The notes beneath the pieces are model-generated. The model did no database searches. It saw only the letters and a list, made by a program, of their open reading frames with translations, and was not told where the DNA came from. Made by a program: the position numbers and the translations under genes. This document shows positions 51,075 to 60,649 of a DNA stretch of 64,000 nucleotides, one piece after another; the first letter of the stretch is position 1; each line of letters begins with the position of its first letter. This DNA comes from a filamentous cyanobacterium CCT1 (GTDB lineage Bacteria; Cyanobacteriota; Cyanobacteriia; Phormidesmidales; Phormidesmidaceae): the NCBI GenBank assembly GCA_003017855.1, contig PYER01000004.1:1-64000 (forward strand), given 5' to 3'.

Positions 51075-51728
51075 CTAGCTGTGGGCAGTCGCTTCAGCCG
51101 GGTGCTTAGCTTTGCTGCCATTGCCGTTGAGGTGACCGTTTTGATGGGCCTTGCGGGGCTGAATTAGGCCGTAGCCGCCGTGGTTGCGCTCGTAGATCAC
51201 GTTCATTTCCTGGGTTTCTGCGTTGAGGAACATGTAGAAATCGTGATCGATCAGGGCCAGCTGCTCCAGGGCTTCGGCTACCGTCATGGGGGCCATAGCA
51301 AAGTACTTGGTACGAATGACCTCGTCGGGCAGCTGGGGCTCACTGGTGCTGAGCACGTGGGAGACATCGGTGGTTGGGGCTTCGTTGAGGTAGGCTTCGG
51401 TAGTTTTGCCTAAGTTGCCCTGCATGCGGTTGTTGCGCTTTTCTTTGAACTTGCGCAGCTGGCGGCTGATTTTGTCGGCGACCAGGTCGATGCTGGCGTA
51501 GAGGTTTTCGCTGCTTTCCTGGGCTCTAACAACGGCACCGTCTACAAATAGCGTGACCTCAGCGGACTGGCTGGCCCCAATTCTGGGGTTTTTTGCGACG
51601 GATAAATGAACGTCTACCTCGTTGGTGAGGTGTTTGAAGTGGCTCACCGCCTTGAGGATTTTTTGCTCTACATGCTCCCGAATCGCGTCTGTGATCTCAA
51701 TATTTCTGCCATGGATTACCAGCTTCAT
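51075..51728 (-). CDS. hpf: ribosome hibernation promotion factor, long form (LrtA)
   Basis: MKLVIHGRNIEITDAIREHVEQKILKAVSHF...YASIDLVADKISRQLRKFKEKR...VIRTKYFAMAPMTVAEALEQLALIDHDFYMFLNAET. Confidence 0.95.
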   Translation of the reverse strand: MKLVIHGRNIEITDAIREHVEQKILKAVSHFKHLTNEVDVHLSVAKNPRIGASQSAEVTLFVDGAVVRAQESSENLYASIDLVADKISRQLRKFKEKRNNRMQGNLGKTTEAYLNEAPTTDVSHVLSTSEPQLPDEVIRTKYFAMAPMTVAEALEQLALIDHDFYMFLNAETQEMNVIYERNHGGYGLIQPRKAHQNGHLNGNGSKAKHPAEATAHS

Positions 51729-51882
51729 AAAGCGGACTCCTTGATACGTCGGCTCATGGTTTCACCCTAACACCTTGTATTCTGCACAACAGCGTCCGTT
51801 AGAATCCTTTGCATGGGTTGATAATTCTTGATTGCCAAACGCTAAAAAATAGAGCATTTGCGCTAATCTACGGTTGACAAAC

Positions 51883-52566
51883 ATGGAGCAAAACGGTCGG
51901 GGATCAAGGCCCTTCTGCGATGTCTATAGCTTGGGATTAGTGCCCTTTGCCGAAGTTTGGGCATTGCAAAAAAACTTAGTGCAGAGCCATCGCGACTCGC
52001 CCCAGCCCGATCGCCTACTGTTGGTCGAGCATCCTGGGGTCTACACCCTGGGCCAGGGCTCCACGCTCGACCACCTCAAGTTGCCAGCCAATGCACTCCC
52101 CTATCCGCTATTTCGCACTGAGCGAGGCGGCGAAGTTACCCACCACTGCCCAGGCCAGCTGGTGGGCTACCCCATTCTCAACCTCAAGCGGCACCAGCCT
52201 GACCTGCACTGGTATCTGCGCCAGCTCGAAGAGGTGCTGATTCAAACCCTAGCCGCCTTCGGCGTGACCGCAGGACGACAGGCGGGGCTAACGGGGGTAT
52301 GGGTCGGCGACCATAAGCTGGCGGCGATCGGCATCAAAGTGAGCCGCTGGGTGACGATGCACGGCTTTGCCCTGAACGTATGCCCTGACTTGAGCGGGTT
52401 TGATGCGATCGCCCCCTGCGGTATTACCGACAAGCCCGTGGGCAGCCTGGCCCAGTTTTGCCCAGGCATTACAGTGGCGACGGTGCTTCCAGTCGTTGTA
52501 ACGAGCTTTGCGCAGGTGTTTGGCGTCAAGCCCGTTATACAGAATGCCTTCCCACCGGGCCTTTGA
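51883..52566 (+). CDS. lipB: lipoyl(octanoyl) transferase
   Basis: [16 protein letters not shown]...[22 protein letters not shown]...[17 protein letters not shown]; start could be 51874. Confidence 0.96.
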   Translation: MEQNGRGSRPFCDVYSLGLVPFAEVWALQKNLVQSHRDSPQPDRLLLVEHPGVYTLGQGSTLDHLKLPANALPYPLFRTERGGEVTHHCPGQLVGYPILNLKRHQPDLHWYLRQLEEVLIQTLAAFGVTAGRQAGLTGVWVGDHKLAAIGIKVSRWVTMHGFALNVCPDLSGFDAIAPCGITDKPVGSLAQFCPGITVATVLPVVVTSFAQVFGVKPVIQNAFPPGL

Positions 52567-53128
52567 GACCTTTGATGGCGCAAATGCTGCACCGTCCCCA
52601 GCGCTTGAGTTCCCCTGTAGGGCAGTGGCACTGGCACTGGGGGCAAAGGGGCTGCTGGGCGGCAAGCTGCTGGGTCATGCCTGCCCAACGCTCAAAGCTT
52701 TCTTCTGGCGTTTGGGGCCGCTGGAGCGATCGCGGAATAGCGCGGGGCTCATAGCTGGGGTGCTGCCGCAGCCACTCGGGCAACTCTGCGGCAGATGAAG
52801 CTGGGGCAGCGGTGATTTTACCGGACTTGTTTTGCCGGTACCAGTCACCACTAGAGAAGCGAATGTCGCTGAGGTTGAGGTTGAGGCGATCGTTGAGCTT
52901 GGCGAGAATGCGCAGGCGCTCCAGGGTCAGCGTTTGCGCCCACATGGGGTTGACCACCGCCACGTGCAGCACATCCTGGTCGAGGCGCACCGGGGCCGCC
53001 TGTCGAGCTACCCCTTCGCCGACCACAGCCGCCCACTGGTTAAGCACCTGTCGAAACAGCCCCCGACTGCGCCAGCGGGGCTGCTGCTCTAGCTGGCGAA
53101 TAACGGCGTGAATAGAATCGAGGGGCAT
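52535..53128 (-). CDS. DUF721/DciA-like protein with C-terminal zinc-ribbon-like cysteines
   Basis: [52 protein letters not shown]-terminal [25 protein letters not shown]. Confidence 0.85.
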   Translation of the reverse strand: MPLDSIHAVIRQLEQQPRWRSRGLFRQVLNQWAAVVGEGVARQAAPVRLDQDVLHVAVVNPMWAQTLTLERLRILAKLNDRLNLNLSDIRFSSGDWYRQNKSGKITAAPASSAAELPEWLRQHPSYEPRAIPRSLQRPQTPEESFERWAGMTQQLAAQQPLCPQCQCHCPTGELKRWGRCSICAIKGLKGPVGRHSV

Positions 53129-53229
53129 GGGTGAAGAGCAATTTTAAGGAAGTCAGTTTACCCTGAGTTTACGGCGCTTTTTCGTTAGGCCAGCTATTTA
53201 CCGCCACGCAACCATCATTGGCAGGACCC

Positions 53230-54810
53230 ATGGCTTCCATTCTTGACCCGCCCATTTTGCTCAAAGTCGCCAAAATGAAGGAGCGCGTGTGCTGGCAGCA
53301 CCCGGCCCTGCGGGAACGCCACATTGACCAAACCCGCTTGATTTTAGACGATGGCCGCAGCGAGGACCGAGAATTTTCGTTTTTAGTCATTGGCGATAGC
53401 GGCTCTGGGCCACACCCCGACCACCACCCCCAGCGTCGCATTGCCCAGCAAATGCTGCCCCACCTGCAGGACTGCCGCTTTTTGCTGCACACGGGCGATG
53501 TGGTGTACCAGGTCGGCTCTAGTGAGCAGTATCCAGAAAATTTTATCAAGCCCTACCGCGAGTGGCTGGTAGGGGGCGATCGCCCCGGTCAGGTGGCCTT
53601 TGACGAAATGCTGTTCCGCTTTCCGTTTTTGGCCGTGCCGGGCAACCACGACTACTACAATTTGCCCCGGCTCTACAGCATTTTGGTGCAGCTCAGCCGG
53701 CCCGTTCGCAAAGTGCTGCGGCTCAACCTCAACCCCAACGTGGGCTGGCGTGGCTCTGGGGTAGGCGACGCCTACGCCCGTGCTTTTTTAGATTACTTGA
53801 GGACTTTGTCAGACGACGAGTTGGCGACCCACCTCGATCGCCACTACGGCCCCTGGGATGACAAGACCTGGGGGCTGCGCTACCAGCCGGGGCAGTTTAC
53901 TCGCCTGCCCAACCGCTACTACACCTTTCGCTACGGCAGCATTGATTTCTTTGCCCTCGACTCCAGCACCTTTAACGACCCGGCCCTATCGCCCCAGCGG
54001 GCTGCCAGCAGCCACTACCACCAGCGACTGGTGGCCCAGCGGCAGGCTATTTTGCGCGAGCAACAGCAGGTGCGTGACGAGGCTATTCACCTACAGCCCA
54101 ATGATCCCCATACCCAGGAGCGCTTAGACGACCTCCAGGCCAAGGTCGAGCAGCTGGAGGAAATGCTGCTGGATATTGAGAAACAGGCTAACCCAGGACC
54201 CACTACGCTGGTCGATACCGAGCAGCTGCTGTGGCTGCGCGACGGGCTGATTGCCTCCTGGCAGGACAAGTCGGTGCGGGGGCGAGTGCTCTTTTTTCAC
54301 CACCCGCCCTACGTGACAGAGGCTACTAAGTGGGCCCAGGCGCAGACTATGGCCATTCGCCAAAACCTGCGCTGGGTGCTCGATCAGGTGGCGGCGGCCG
54401 TGCCCGAAATTAGCACCGATCGCCCCCCGGTCAACCTGGTGCTGAATGGTCACGCCCACTGCTTTGAGTACATTAAAACCGAGGCTACGGGCTACGCCGA
54501 CAGCCACATGAACTGCGTGGTCTGCGGCGGCAGCGGCCTGAGTCTGAGGCGACAGCGGCCCGAAGGCACTATGCTCTACGAACCTCTGGGCACTGATCCT
54601 GATGGGCAGGTGGCGTTTAGGCTAGTGGCCAAGTCGCAGTTGTATATGGGGCTGACGGGCCACAAAACCGAGCGGCGACGGCCCTATTCGTTTGTGCGCA
54701 TCGATGTTACCGGGGATGACTCGCCGCAGTTTGTGCTGACCCCTTATATATCGGAGCGCTTTCATCAGGGGTGGGAGGATTATGCGATGGATCCGTTGGT
54801 GTTGAGTTAG
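53230..54810 (+). CDS. metallophosphoesterase
   Basis: FLVIGDSGSGPHPDHHP...HTGDVVYQVG...VPGNHDYYN...LNGHAHCFEYI. Confidence 0.92.
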   Translation: MASILDPPILLKVAKMKERVCWQHPALRERHIDQTRLILDDGRSEDREFSFLVIGDSGSGPHPDHHPQRRIAQQMLPHLQDCRFLLHTGDVVYQVGSSEQYPENFIKPYREWLVGGDRPGQVAFDEMLFRFPFLAVPGNHDYYNLPRLYSILVQLSRPVRKVLRLNLNPNVGWRGSGVGDAYARAFLDYLRTLSDDELATHLDRHYGPWDDKTWGLRYQPGQFTRLPNRYYTFRYGSIDFFALDSSTFNDPALSPQRAASSHYHQRLVAQRQAILREQQQVRDEAIHLQPNDPHTQERLDDLQAKVEQLEEMLLDIEKQANPGPTTLVDTEQLLWLRDGLIASWQDKSVRGRVLFFHHPPYVTEATKWAQAQTMAIRQNLRWVLDQVAAAVPEISTDRPPVNLVLNGHAHCFEYIKTEATGYADSHMNCVVCGGSGLSLRRQRPEGTMLYEPLGTDPDGQVAFRLVAKSQLYMGLTGHKTERRRPYSFVRIDVTGDDSPQFVLTPYISERFHQGWEDYAMDPLVLS

Positions 54811-54893
54811 TGCGTGGGTGCGTGGGTGCGTGGGTGTGTGAGGGGGTTAGGGAAGAGGGGGGAGAGTCAGATTTTGTGACGGGGTGAGCTGAG

Positions 54894-55481
54894 ATGGAGC
54901 GGGTGGAGGAGATTCTGCGGTTTTGGTTTGGGGATCCGGCGGATTCGGAGGGGGAGTATGGCCAGCAGCGTAAGGTGTGGTTTAAGAAGGACCCAACTTT
55001 TGATGATGCGATTCGGCGGCGGTTTTTAGGGGATGTGGAACGGGCGATCGCGGGCGAACTTGATGCCTGGCGATCGCAGCCCCGCTCTTGTCTAGCTCTG
55101 GTGCTGCTGCTCGATCAGTTTCCGCGCAATCTGTTTCGGGGGGAGGCGAGAAGTTTTGCGGGCGATCGCGCCGCCTTAGACACCGCCTACTACGCCCTCG
55201 AGCGCAGCTACGACCAGCAGGTGCTGCCGGTGGAGCGCATGTTTTTTTACCTGCCTCTAGAGCACAGCGAGAACCTGGCCGACCAGGAGCGCAGTGTGGA
55301 ACTGGTGCGATCGCTCCATGCCGTCGATCCCGAAAAATTTGAATCTACCCTCGACTACGCCCTGCGCCACCGGGACGTGATTGATCGCTTTAGCCGTTTC
55401 CCCCACCGCAATGACGTGCTGGGACGGGAAACAACGCCGGAGGAGGCGGAGTTTTTGCGGCAGCCGGGGTCGAGGTTTTGA
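54894..55481 (+). CDS. DUF924 family protein
   Basis: ILRFWFGDP...LVLLLDQFPRNLFRGEARSFAGDRAAL...YLPLEHSENLADQERSVELV. Confidence 0.94.
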   Translation: MERVEEILRFWFGDPADSEGEYGQQRKVWFKKDPTFDDAIRRRFLGDVERAIAGELDAWRSQPRSCLALVLLLDQFPRNLFRGEARSFAGDRAALDTAYYALERSYDQQVLPVERMFFYLPLEHSENLADQERSVELVRSLHAVDPEKFESTLDYALRHRDVIDRFSRFPHRNDVLGRETTPEEAEFLRQPGSRF

Positions 55482-55543
55482 ATTTTGATTTTTTCCTTTT
55501 GAACTCCAATGGATTACCAAATTCAAAGTTCAAAATTCAAAAT
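55481..55543. repeat. AAATTCAAAATT-type intergenic palindromic repeat (second copy)
   Basis: TTTTGAATTTTGATTTTTTCCTTTTGAACT...AAATTCAAAGTTCAAAATTCAAAATTGG. Confidence 0.7.
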
Positions 55544-55546
55544 TGG

Positions 55547-56224
55547 CTACCCGCCTAACCGATACCCCTTGCCGTAAACCGTATGAATAATCGGGAGTGT
55601 GCCTTTGGGTTCGATCTTGCGGCGCAGCAGGCGCATTTGAGCGGCGACTACGTTGCTGCTGGGGGCTTCTTGATCGCCCCAGACGCCCTGGTAGATCTGC
55701 TCGTGGGTGAGCACCTGGTTGGCGTGGCGCAGCAGGTAGGCCAGCAGGCGGGTCTCTTTTTCAGAGAGTTCGGCGGGTTGGCCCTGGCGGTGAGCGCGCT
55801 GGTTGGCTTCATCCAGGGTCAGATCGTCGTAGGCAAGACGGGTTGGGGGAGCTGACTCTAGGTTGGGCGATCGCCGCAGCAGCGCCCGCACCCGTGCCAG
55901 CAGTTCGCGCAGCTCGAAGGGTTTGACTAGGTAATCGTCGGCTCCAGCATCGAGCCCATCAACGCGATCGTTGAGGGTGTCTTTGGCGGTGAGAAAGAGG
56001 ACGGGGGTGCTGTCGTGGCGCGATCGCACCTGCCGACAGATCTCCAACCCGCTCAGCCCCGGCAGCATCCAGTCGAGAATCAGCAGGTCGTAGCCGCCCT
56101 GGCTGGCCAGCTCAGAACCCGCTGCACCGTCAGTGGCCACATCCACCTGGTAGCCCTCGCGATTGAGCAGGCGACTCAGCGGGTCGGCGAGTTCTACTTC
56201 GTCATCAACCAGCAGAATTTTCAT
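55547..56224 (-). CDS. OmpR-family response regulator (RppA-like)
   Basis: MKILLVDDEVELADPLSRLLNREGYQVDVATDG; winged-helix C-terminus VVAAQMRLLRRKIEPKGTLPIIHTVYGKGYRL. Confidence 0.92.
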   Translation of the reverse strand: MKILLVDDEVELADPLSRLLNREGYQVDVATDGAAGSELASQGGYDLLILDWMLPGLSGLEICRQVRSRHDSTPVLFLTAKDTLNDRVDGLDAGADDYLVKPFELRELLARVRALLRRSPNLESAPPTRLAYDDLTLDEANQRAHRQGQPAELSEKETRLLAYLLRHANQVLTHEQIYQGVWGDQEAPSSNVVAAQMRLLRRKIEPKGTLPIIHTVYGKGYRLGG

Positions 56225-56276
56225 GGGAAGGCTTTAGGCGGGTGAGCGGGTAGCGGGGTGGATGAGTGAGGGGTGC

Positions 56277-56735
56277 TTAACGCCAGGGTTCCTCGGTTAG
56301 TAAAGCCTGTAGCTCTCTGCTAAAGGGATAGGCAGCGGAGAATTCGCTGGCGGGGTAGGCAGTTGAGGCTTCAGCCAGGGCATCTTGATAGACCTCATCC
56401 AGCACATCCTGAAAGTAGCCTTTAAGGCTGGGGGATTGCTTGAGTAACCGCTTGAGGGCGTTGCGCTGCTCCACGATGGTGAGCTGCCAGCCACGATAGT
56501 CATTGGGTGAGTTGACGTAGCAGCGCTTGAGCAAATGGACGAGCAAAACACTGAGGCGGCTCTCTAGCTCTCGCCTGGCCGATTTTCCCAAGTCTGCAAT
56601 CTCCTCAATTAGCCCTTCCCAATCGAGTTGGTCAACGTCTCGCGCCTCTAAACAGGCAACAGTAGCCTCGACCCAGCGGACAAAGTCCTCATCGTAAAGC
56701 TGATGCAGCGGCGTTTGCAGCGGAGACTTGGGCAT
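56277..56735 (-). CDS. DUF29 family protein
   Basis: LYDEDFVRWVEATVACLEARDVDQLDWEGLIEEIADLGKSARRELESRLSVLLVHLLK. Confidence 0.93.
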   Translation of the reverse strand: MPKSPLQTPLHQLYDEDFVRWVEATVACLEARDVDQLDWEGLIEEIADLGKSARRELESRLSVLLVHLLKRCYVNSPNDYRGWQLTIVEQRNALKRLLKQSPSLKGYFQDVLDEVYQDALAEASTAYPASEFSAAYPFSRELQALLTEEPWR

Positions 56736-56795
56736 AGCACCAAGGCCTGGGAGAACTAATCATTAGTTTATGCTACGCCGACGGGAGCTTCTCAA

Positions 56796-58163
56796 CTACA
56801 GACAATCGCGGATAGCCTGCTCCAAGATGGCTAACCCTTCGTCTAGCTCAGCTTGGGTCACAGTTAAGGGCGGCGCGATCCGCCAGACGCTGCCCATGCC
56901 GGGCAGGGCGGTAATGTTCATGCTCAGCCCTAGCTCCAGACAGCGGCGGGTAATGGCGGCCCCGGTTTCTGGGTCGGGTTCACGGGTGGTTCGATCTTTC
57001 ACCAGTTCTACCCCCAGCAGCAGCCCGCGACCCCGCACATCGCCGATCGCCTCGTAGCGATCCTTGAGCTTGAGCAGGCCATTCTTCAAGTAGGCTCCCA
57101 TCGTCGCCGCCCGGTCGGCCAGATTTTGGTTAGTCAGCACCCGCAGCACCGCCAGCCCTACCTCCGCTGGCATCGGATCCGAAACATGGGAGGTGTAGTA
57201 AATAAAGCCTTTTTCGTAGCAGTCTGTCTCAATGGCATCGCTGGTAACGGTTGCGGCCAGCGGCAGGCCACCCCCTAGGGTCTTCGACAAGGTGAGAATG
57301 TCGGGCACCATGCCCAGCTGTTCGAAGGCAAAGAAGCTGCCCAGGCGGCCAAAGGCGGTTTGGGCTTCATCCAAAATCAGCAGCATGCCCCGCTCCTGGC
57401 AGTAGGCCTGCAGCCGCTGAAAGTAGCCCTCGGGCGGCACGACAACCCCTCCGGCGCTGAGCACCGGCTCGGCAATCACGGCGGCATAGGCCCCCACTGA
57501 TTGGCTGTCGACCAGGTCAAACCCTATTTCCAGGCAGGCCATGTCGCACTGGTCTTGGCAGTGGCGAATGGGGCAGCGGTAGCAGTTTGGCGTGGGCAGC
57601 GCGAGGTTGCCGGGAATGGTAGGGCCGTAGCCCTTGCGGGCCGAGACAAAGGTGCTGGCGCTGGCTCCGGCGGTCATGCCGTGCCAGGAGGCGCTTAACC
57701 CTACCACCTCAAAGCCGCCGGTATGCAGCTTGGCCATTCGCAGTGCGGCTTCGTTGGCTTCGCTGCCGGTGTTGAGAAACAGAGCCTTTTGCAGGTTTGG
57801 CGGCAAAATCTGGCAGAGCGAATGGGCCAGTTCTACTACCGATGGAGACAGCATGCCGCTAAACAGGTGCAGCACGTCCTCACAGGCTTTGTGGATGGCC
57901 TGCACGATGTCGGGGTGGTTGTGGCCCAGGGTGGCGCACATTTGCCCAGAGGTAAAGTCGAGAATCTTGCGGCCCTGGCGATCGTACAGGTAGCTACCTT
58001 TTGCTCGCTCAATCAGCCGAGGCGTGAATCTGCCGCCGTAACGCACCAGGTGATGCTCAACGATGTCCCACATCTCCGCTTCGGAGGGGGCGGTCGGCGG
58101 TTGCGAAACAGAACTTGCGGTTGGGGCAGGCGTAACGCTGACATTGTAGATAGAGTCGGGCAT
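56796..58163 (-). CDS. class III aminotransferase (dialkylglycine decarboxylase-like)
   Basis: PLP-lysine motif DILTLSKTLGGGLPLAA; FLNTGSEANEAALRMAK; ATG 58163. Confidence 0.88.
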   Translation of the reverse strand: MPDSIYNVSVTPAPTASSVSQPPTAPSEAEMWDIVEHHLVRYGGRFTPRLIERAKGSYLYDRQGRKILDFTSGQMCATLGHNHPDIVQAIHKACEDVLHLFSGMLSPSVVELAHSLCQILPPNLQKALFLNTGSEANEAALRMAKLHTGGFEVVGLSASWHGMTAGASASTFVSARKGYGPTIPGNLALPTPNCYRCPIRHCQDQCDMACLEIGFDLVDSQSVGAYAAVIAEPVLSAGGVVVPPEGYFQRLQAYCQERGMLLILDEAQTAFGRLGSFFAFEQLGMVPDILTLSKTLGGGLPLAATVTSDAIETDCYEKGFIYYTSHVSDPMPAEVGLAVLRVLTNQNLADRAATMGAYLKNGLLKLKDRYEAIGDVRGRGLLLGVELVKDRTTREPDPETGAAITRRCLELGLSMNITALPGMGSVWRIAPPLTVTQAELDEGLAILEQAIRDCL

Positions 58164-58231
58164 GGTAGAGGCGGCAAAGAGGAATATTCCCCTTAGATTA
58201 GCGGGAATTCCACTGGCTGCAGCTCTGACGG

Positions 58232-59746
58232 CTAGCAAGCCCAGTTTTTGGCGCGCTCAACGGCTTTCATCCACATTCCGAAGTTCTCTTGAGCGGTGCT
58301 CTGCCCAGCGCCAGGCTCAAAGACGCGATCGATGGGGCGACCCTCAACCAGGGTACGGTAGTCATTCCAAAAGCCCACGGCCAAACCGGCGGCAAAGGCA
58401 GCCCCCTGAGCGGTGACATCGAGCACCTGGGGCCGCTCCACCGGAATGCCCAGCACATCGGCCTGGAACTGCATTAAAAAGTCGTTGTTGCAGGCCCCGC
58501 CGTCGACCTTGAGCTGGCGAATGGGGGTGCCGCCATCCTGGTTGACGGCATCGACGACTTCTTTGACTTCGTAGGCGATCGCCTCCAATACCGCCCGCAC
58601 CATGTGTTCGCGCTGGACCCCGCGAGTCAGTCCCAAAAACGCACCGCGAGCGCTCATATCCCAATGGGGGGCACCGAGGCCGCTGAGGGCGGGCACAAAA
58701 TAAACTCCGCCATTGTCGGCGGCTTGTCGGGCGACAATTTCAGTTTCGGCGGCGCTGGAGATTACCTGCAGGCCGTCGCGCAGCCACTGAATGCAGGCCC
58801 CAGCGGTGAACATACTGCCCTCGATCGCATAGCCAATGTGGGGCTGCTTCGCATCGTCCGTTGCTTCCGACCAGGCCACGGTGGAGAGCAGCTGATTCTG
58901 CGATCGCACTACTTCATCGCCCGTGTGCGACACCAGAAATGCGCCGGTGCCATAGGTGCACTTGAGCAGGCCGGGGCGATCGCAGCCGTGGCCGTAGAGA
59001 GCGGCCTGCTGATCGCCAAAAATAGCCGTAATCGGAATTTCGGCCCCAAACAGCTTCGGGTCGGTGTGGCCAAACACGCCAATGCTGGGCTTGATCGCAG
59101 GCATCATGTGGGGCGGAATGTCGAACAGCGACAGCAGCGTGTCATCCCACTGGCCGCTGGCGATGTTAAGCAACATGGTGCGGCTGGCATTGCTGTGGTC
59201 GGTGGCGTGCACCTGCCGTCCGGTCAGGTTCCACAGCACCCAGCTGTCGACCGTACCCGCCAGTACCTGATCAAAGTCCGCAGGCGGGTCCATTTCTTTC
59301 TTAGCCTGCTCTAGCAGCCAGGCCAGCTTGGTAGCCGAGAAGTAGGCATCGAGCACCAGGCCGGTACGATCGTAGATTTCCTCGGCCTTACCCGCTTCGC
59401 GCAGCTGGTTGCACAGGGGCGCGGTGCGGCGGTCTTGCCAGACAATGGCGTTGGCCAGGGGGCGGCCGGTGCTGCTATCCCACAGCAGGCAGGTTTCGCG
59501 CTGTACGGTCAAGCCAATGGCGGCAATATCGGTGGGCTTGAGCCCGGCTTTAGAAATGGCAGACCCCATAGCCCACTCTATTTCTTCCCAAATTTCGCGA
59601 GCGTTGTGCTCAACCCAGCCCGGCTGCGGATAGTACTGGGTTAGCTCACGGTATGCCTGACCTGCGATCGCGCCCTCCCGGTCAAAGATAATCGCTCGGT
59701 TGCCGGTGGTGCCCAGGTCCAGGGCCATGATGTAGTTAGCAGTCAT
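58232..59746 (-). CDS. glpK: glycerol kinase
   Basis: YIMALDLGTTGNRAIIFDREG...KCTYGTGAFLVSHTG...GGACNNDFLMQFQADVLGIPVERP. Confidence 0.95.
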   Translation of the reverse strand: MTANYIMALDLGTTGNRAIIFDREGAIAGQAYRELTQYYPQPGWVEHNAREIWEEIEWAMGSAISKAGLKPTDIAAIGLTVQRETCLLWDSSTGRPLANAIVWQDRRTAPLCNQLREAGKAEEIYDRTGLVLDAYFSATKLAWLLEQAKKEMDPPADFDQVLAGTVDSWVLWNLTGRQVHATDHSNASRTMLLNIASGQWDDTLLSLFDIPPHMMPAIKPSIGVFGHTDPKLFGAEIPITAIFGDQQAALYGHGCDRPGLLKCTYGTGAFLVSHTGDEVVRSQNQLLSTVAWSEATDDAKQPHIGYAIEGSMFTAGACIQWLRDGLQVISSAAETEIVARQAADNGGVYFVPALSGLGAPHWDMSARGAFLGLTRGVQREHMVRAVLEAIAYEVKEVVDAVNQDGGTPIRQLKVDGGACNNDFLMQFQADVLGIPVERPQVLDVTAQGAAFAAGLAVGFWNDYRTLVEGRPIDRVFEPGAGQSTAQENFGMWMKAVERAKNWAC

Positions 59747-59843
59747 TAGCTCGGTATATTTGCAGCGCCAAAAGCGTAGCAAATTATGCCAAATTTCGCC
59801 TCATCCTTAAGGAAGGCTTTGCGCTTTCCACCCATGTGGGAAC

Positions 59844-60134
59844 TTATTCAAAGATGGCCTCAAGATTTCTATAACCGCTTAATACTCTAACGATTACGAC
59901 GTCCTCACCGACTAGCTTGTAGAGAATGATAAAGTCCATTAAGGGAAGGCCACGGAGACTGGGTCTAACATTCTCATAGGATTTTCCCATGTTGGGGAAT
60001 TGCAGTAGTCGCTCACACTTACGATTGAATTCCTGTACAAACCGCTCCCCAGCGTTGACGTTTCTACTTAAAAAATAATCAACAATTTCTTGCAAATCGC
60101 GACTAGCTTCAAGGGTGATAACGTATCGATTCAT
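59844..60134 (-). CDS. RelE/ParE family toxin
   Basis: YVITLEASRDLQEIVDYFLSRNVNAGERFVQEFNRKCERLLQFPNMGKSYENVRPSLRGLPLMDFIILYKL. Confidence 0.92.
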   Translation of the reverse strand: MNRYVITLEASRDLQEIVDYFLSRNVNAGERFVQEFNRKCERLLQFPNMGKSYENVRPSLRGLPLMDFIILYKLVGEDVVIVRVLSGYRNLEAIFE

Positions 60135-60397
60135 CCGGCGTCTTCCTGGGCCTTCTGAATTTTCTCCCTTAGCTGGGCCATCACGATTTCTCCATCTAAA
60201 ACCTCACCTGTTTCAATTTGCCGTAGACCTTCATCTACTTTTTGGCGGGTCTCTTGCAGCCACTGATCGTAGCTTTTTTCCCACTCTGCCAATAGCGACA
60301 GAGCCCGATCAATGACTTCTTCAGGATCTCCATAGCGACCCTTGCTAATTTGAGCTTCAATGAATTTGGTTTGTTCGGGTCCGAGAGAAACGTCCAT
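60131..60397 (-). CDS. ParD-like antitoxin
   Basis: VSLGPEQTKFIEAQISKGRYGDPEEVIDRALSLL; 4-bp overlap with the toxin gene. Confidence 0.92.
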   Translation of the reverse strand: MDVSLGPEQTKFIEAQISKGRYGDPEEVIDRALSLLAEWEKSYDQWLQETRQKVDEGLRQIETGEVLDGEIVMAQLREKIQKAQEDAG

Positions 60398-60649
60398 TCT
60401 CGATAGCCTTTGGAGAAAATATTAACCAACCACATGGGCGAGATAGTAAGAATTACTTACCACCTTCCTGTCCCTGACCGTTCTTGATGCTTTCCTAATA
60501 GTATCAACCACCCGTTGGCGAAATACGGGCCTTCGGCACAGCCCACCTGAGAGTTCGGTATCCCCCTCTCCCAGGCGGCAGGCTCTTGTGAAACAATTCT
60601 GGTTATCGACGGGATACTACCCCGGCTGTTGCGCCCCGACGTTGCGTTT

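Noticed and set aside
58604-59314. 236-aa plus-strand ORF
   Set aside because: Antisense shadow of glpK
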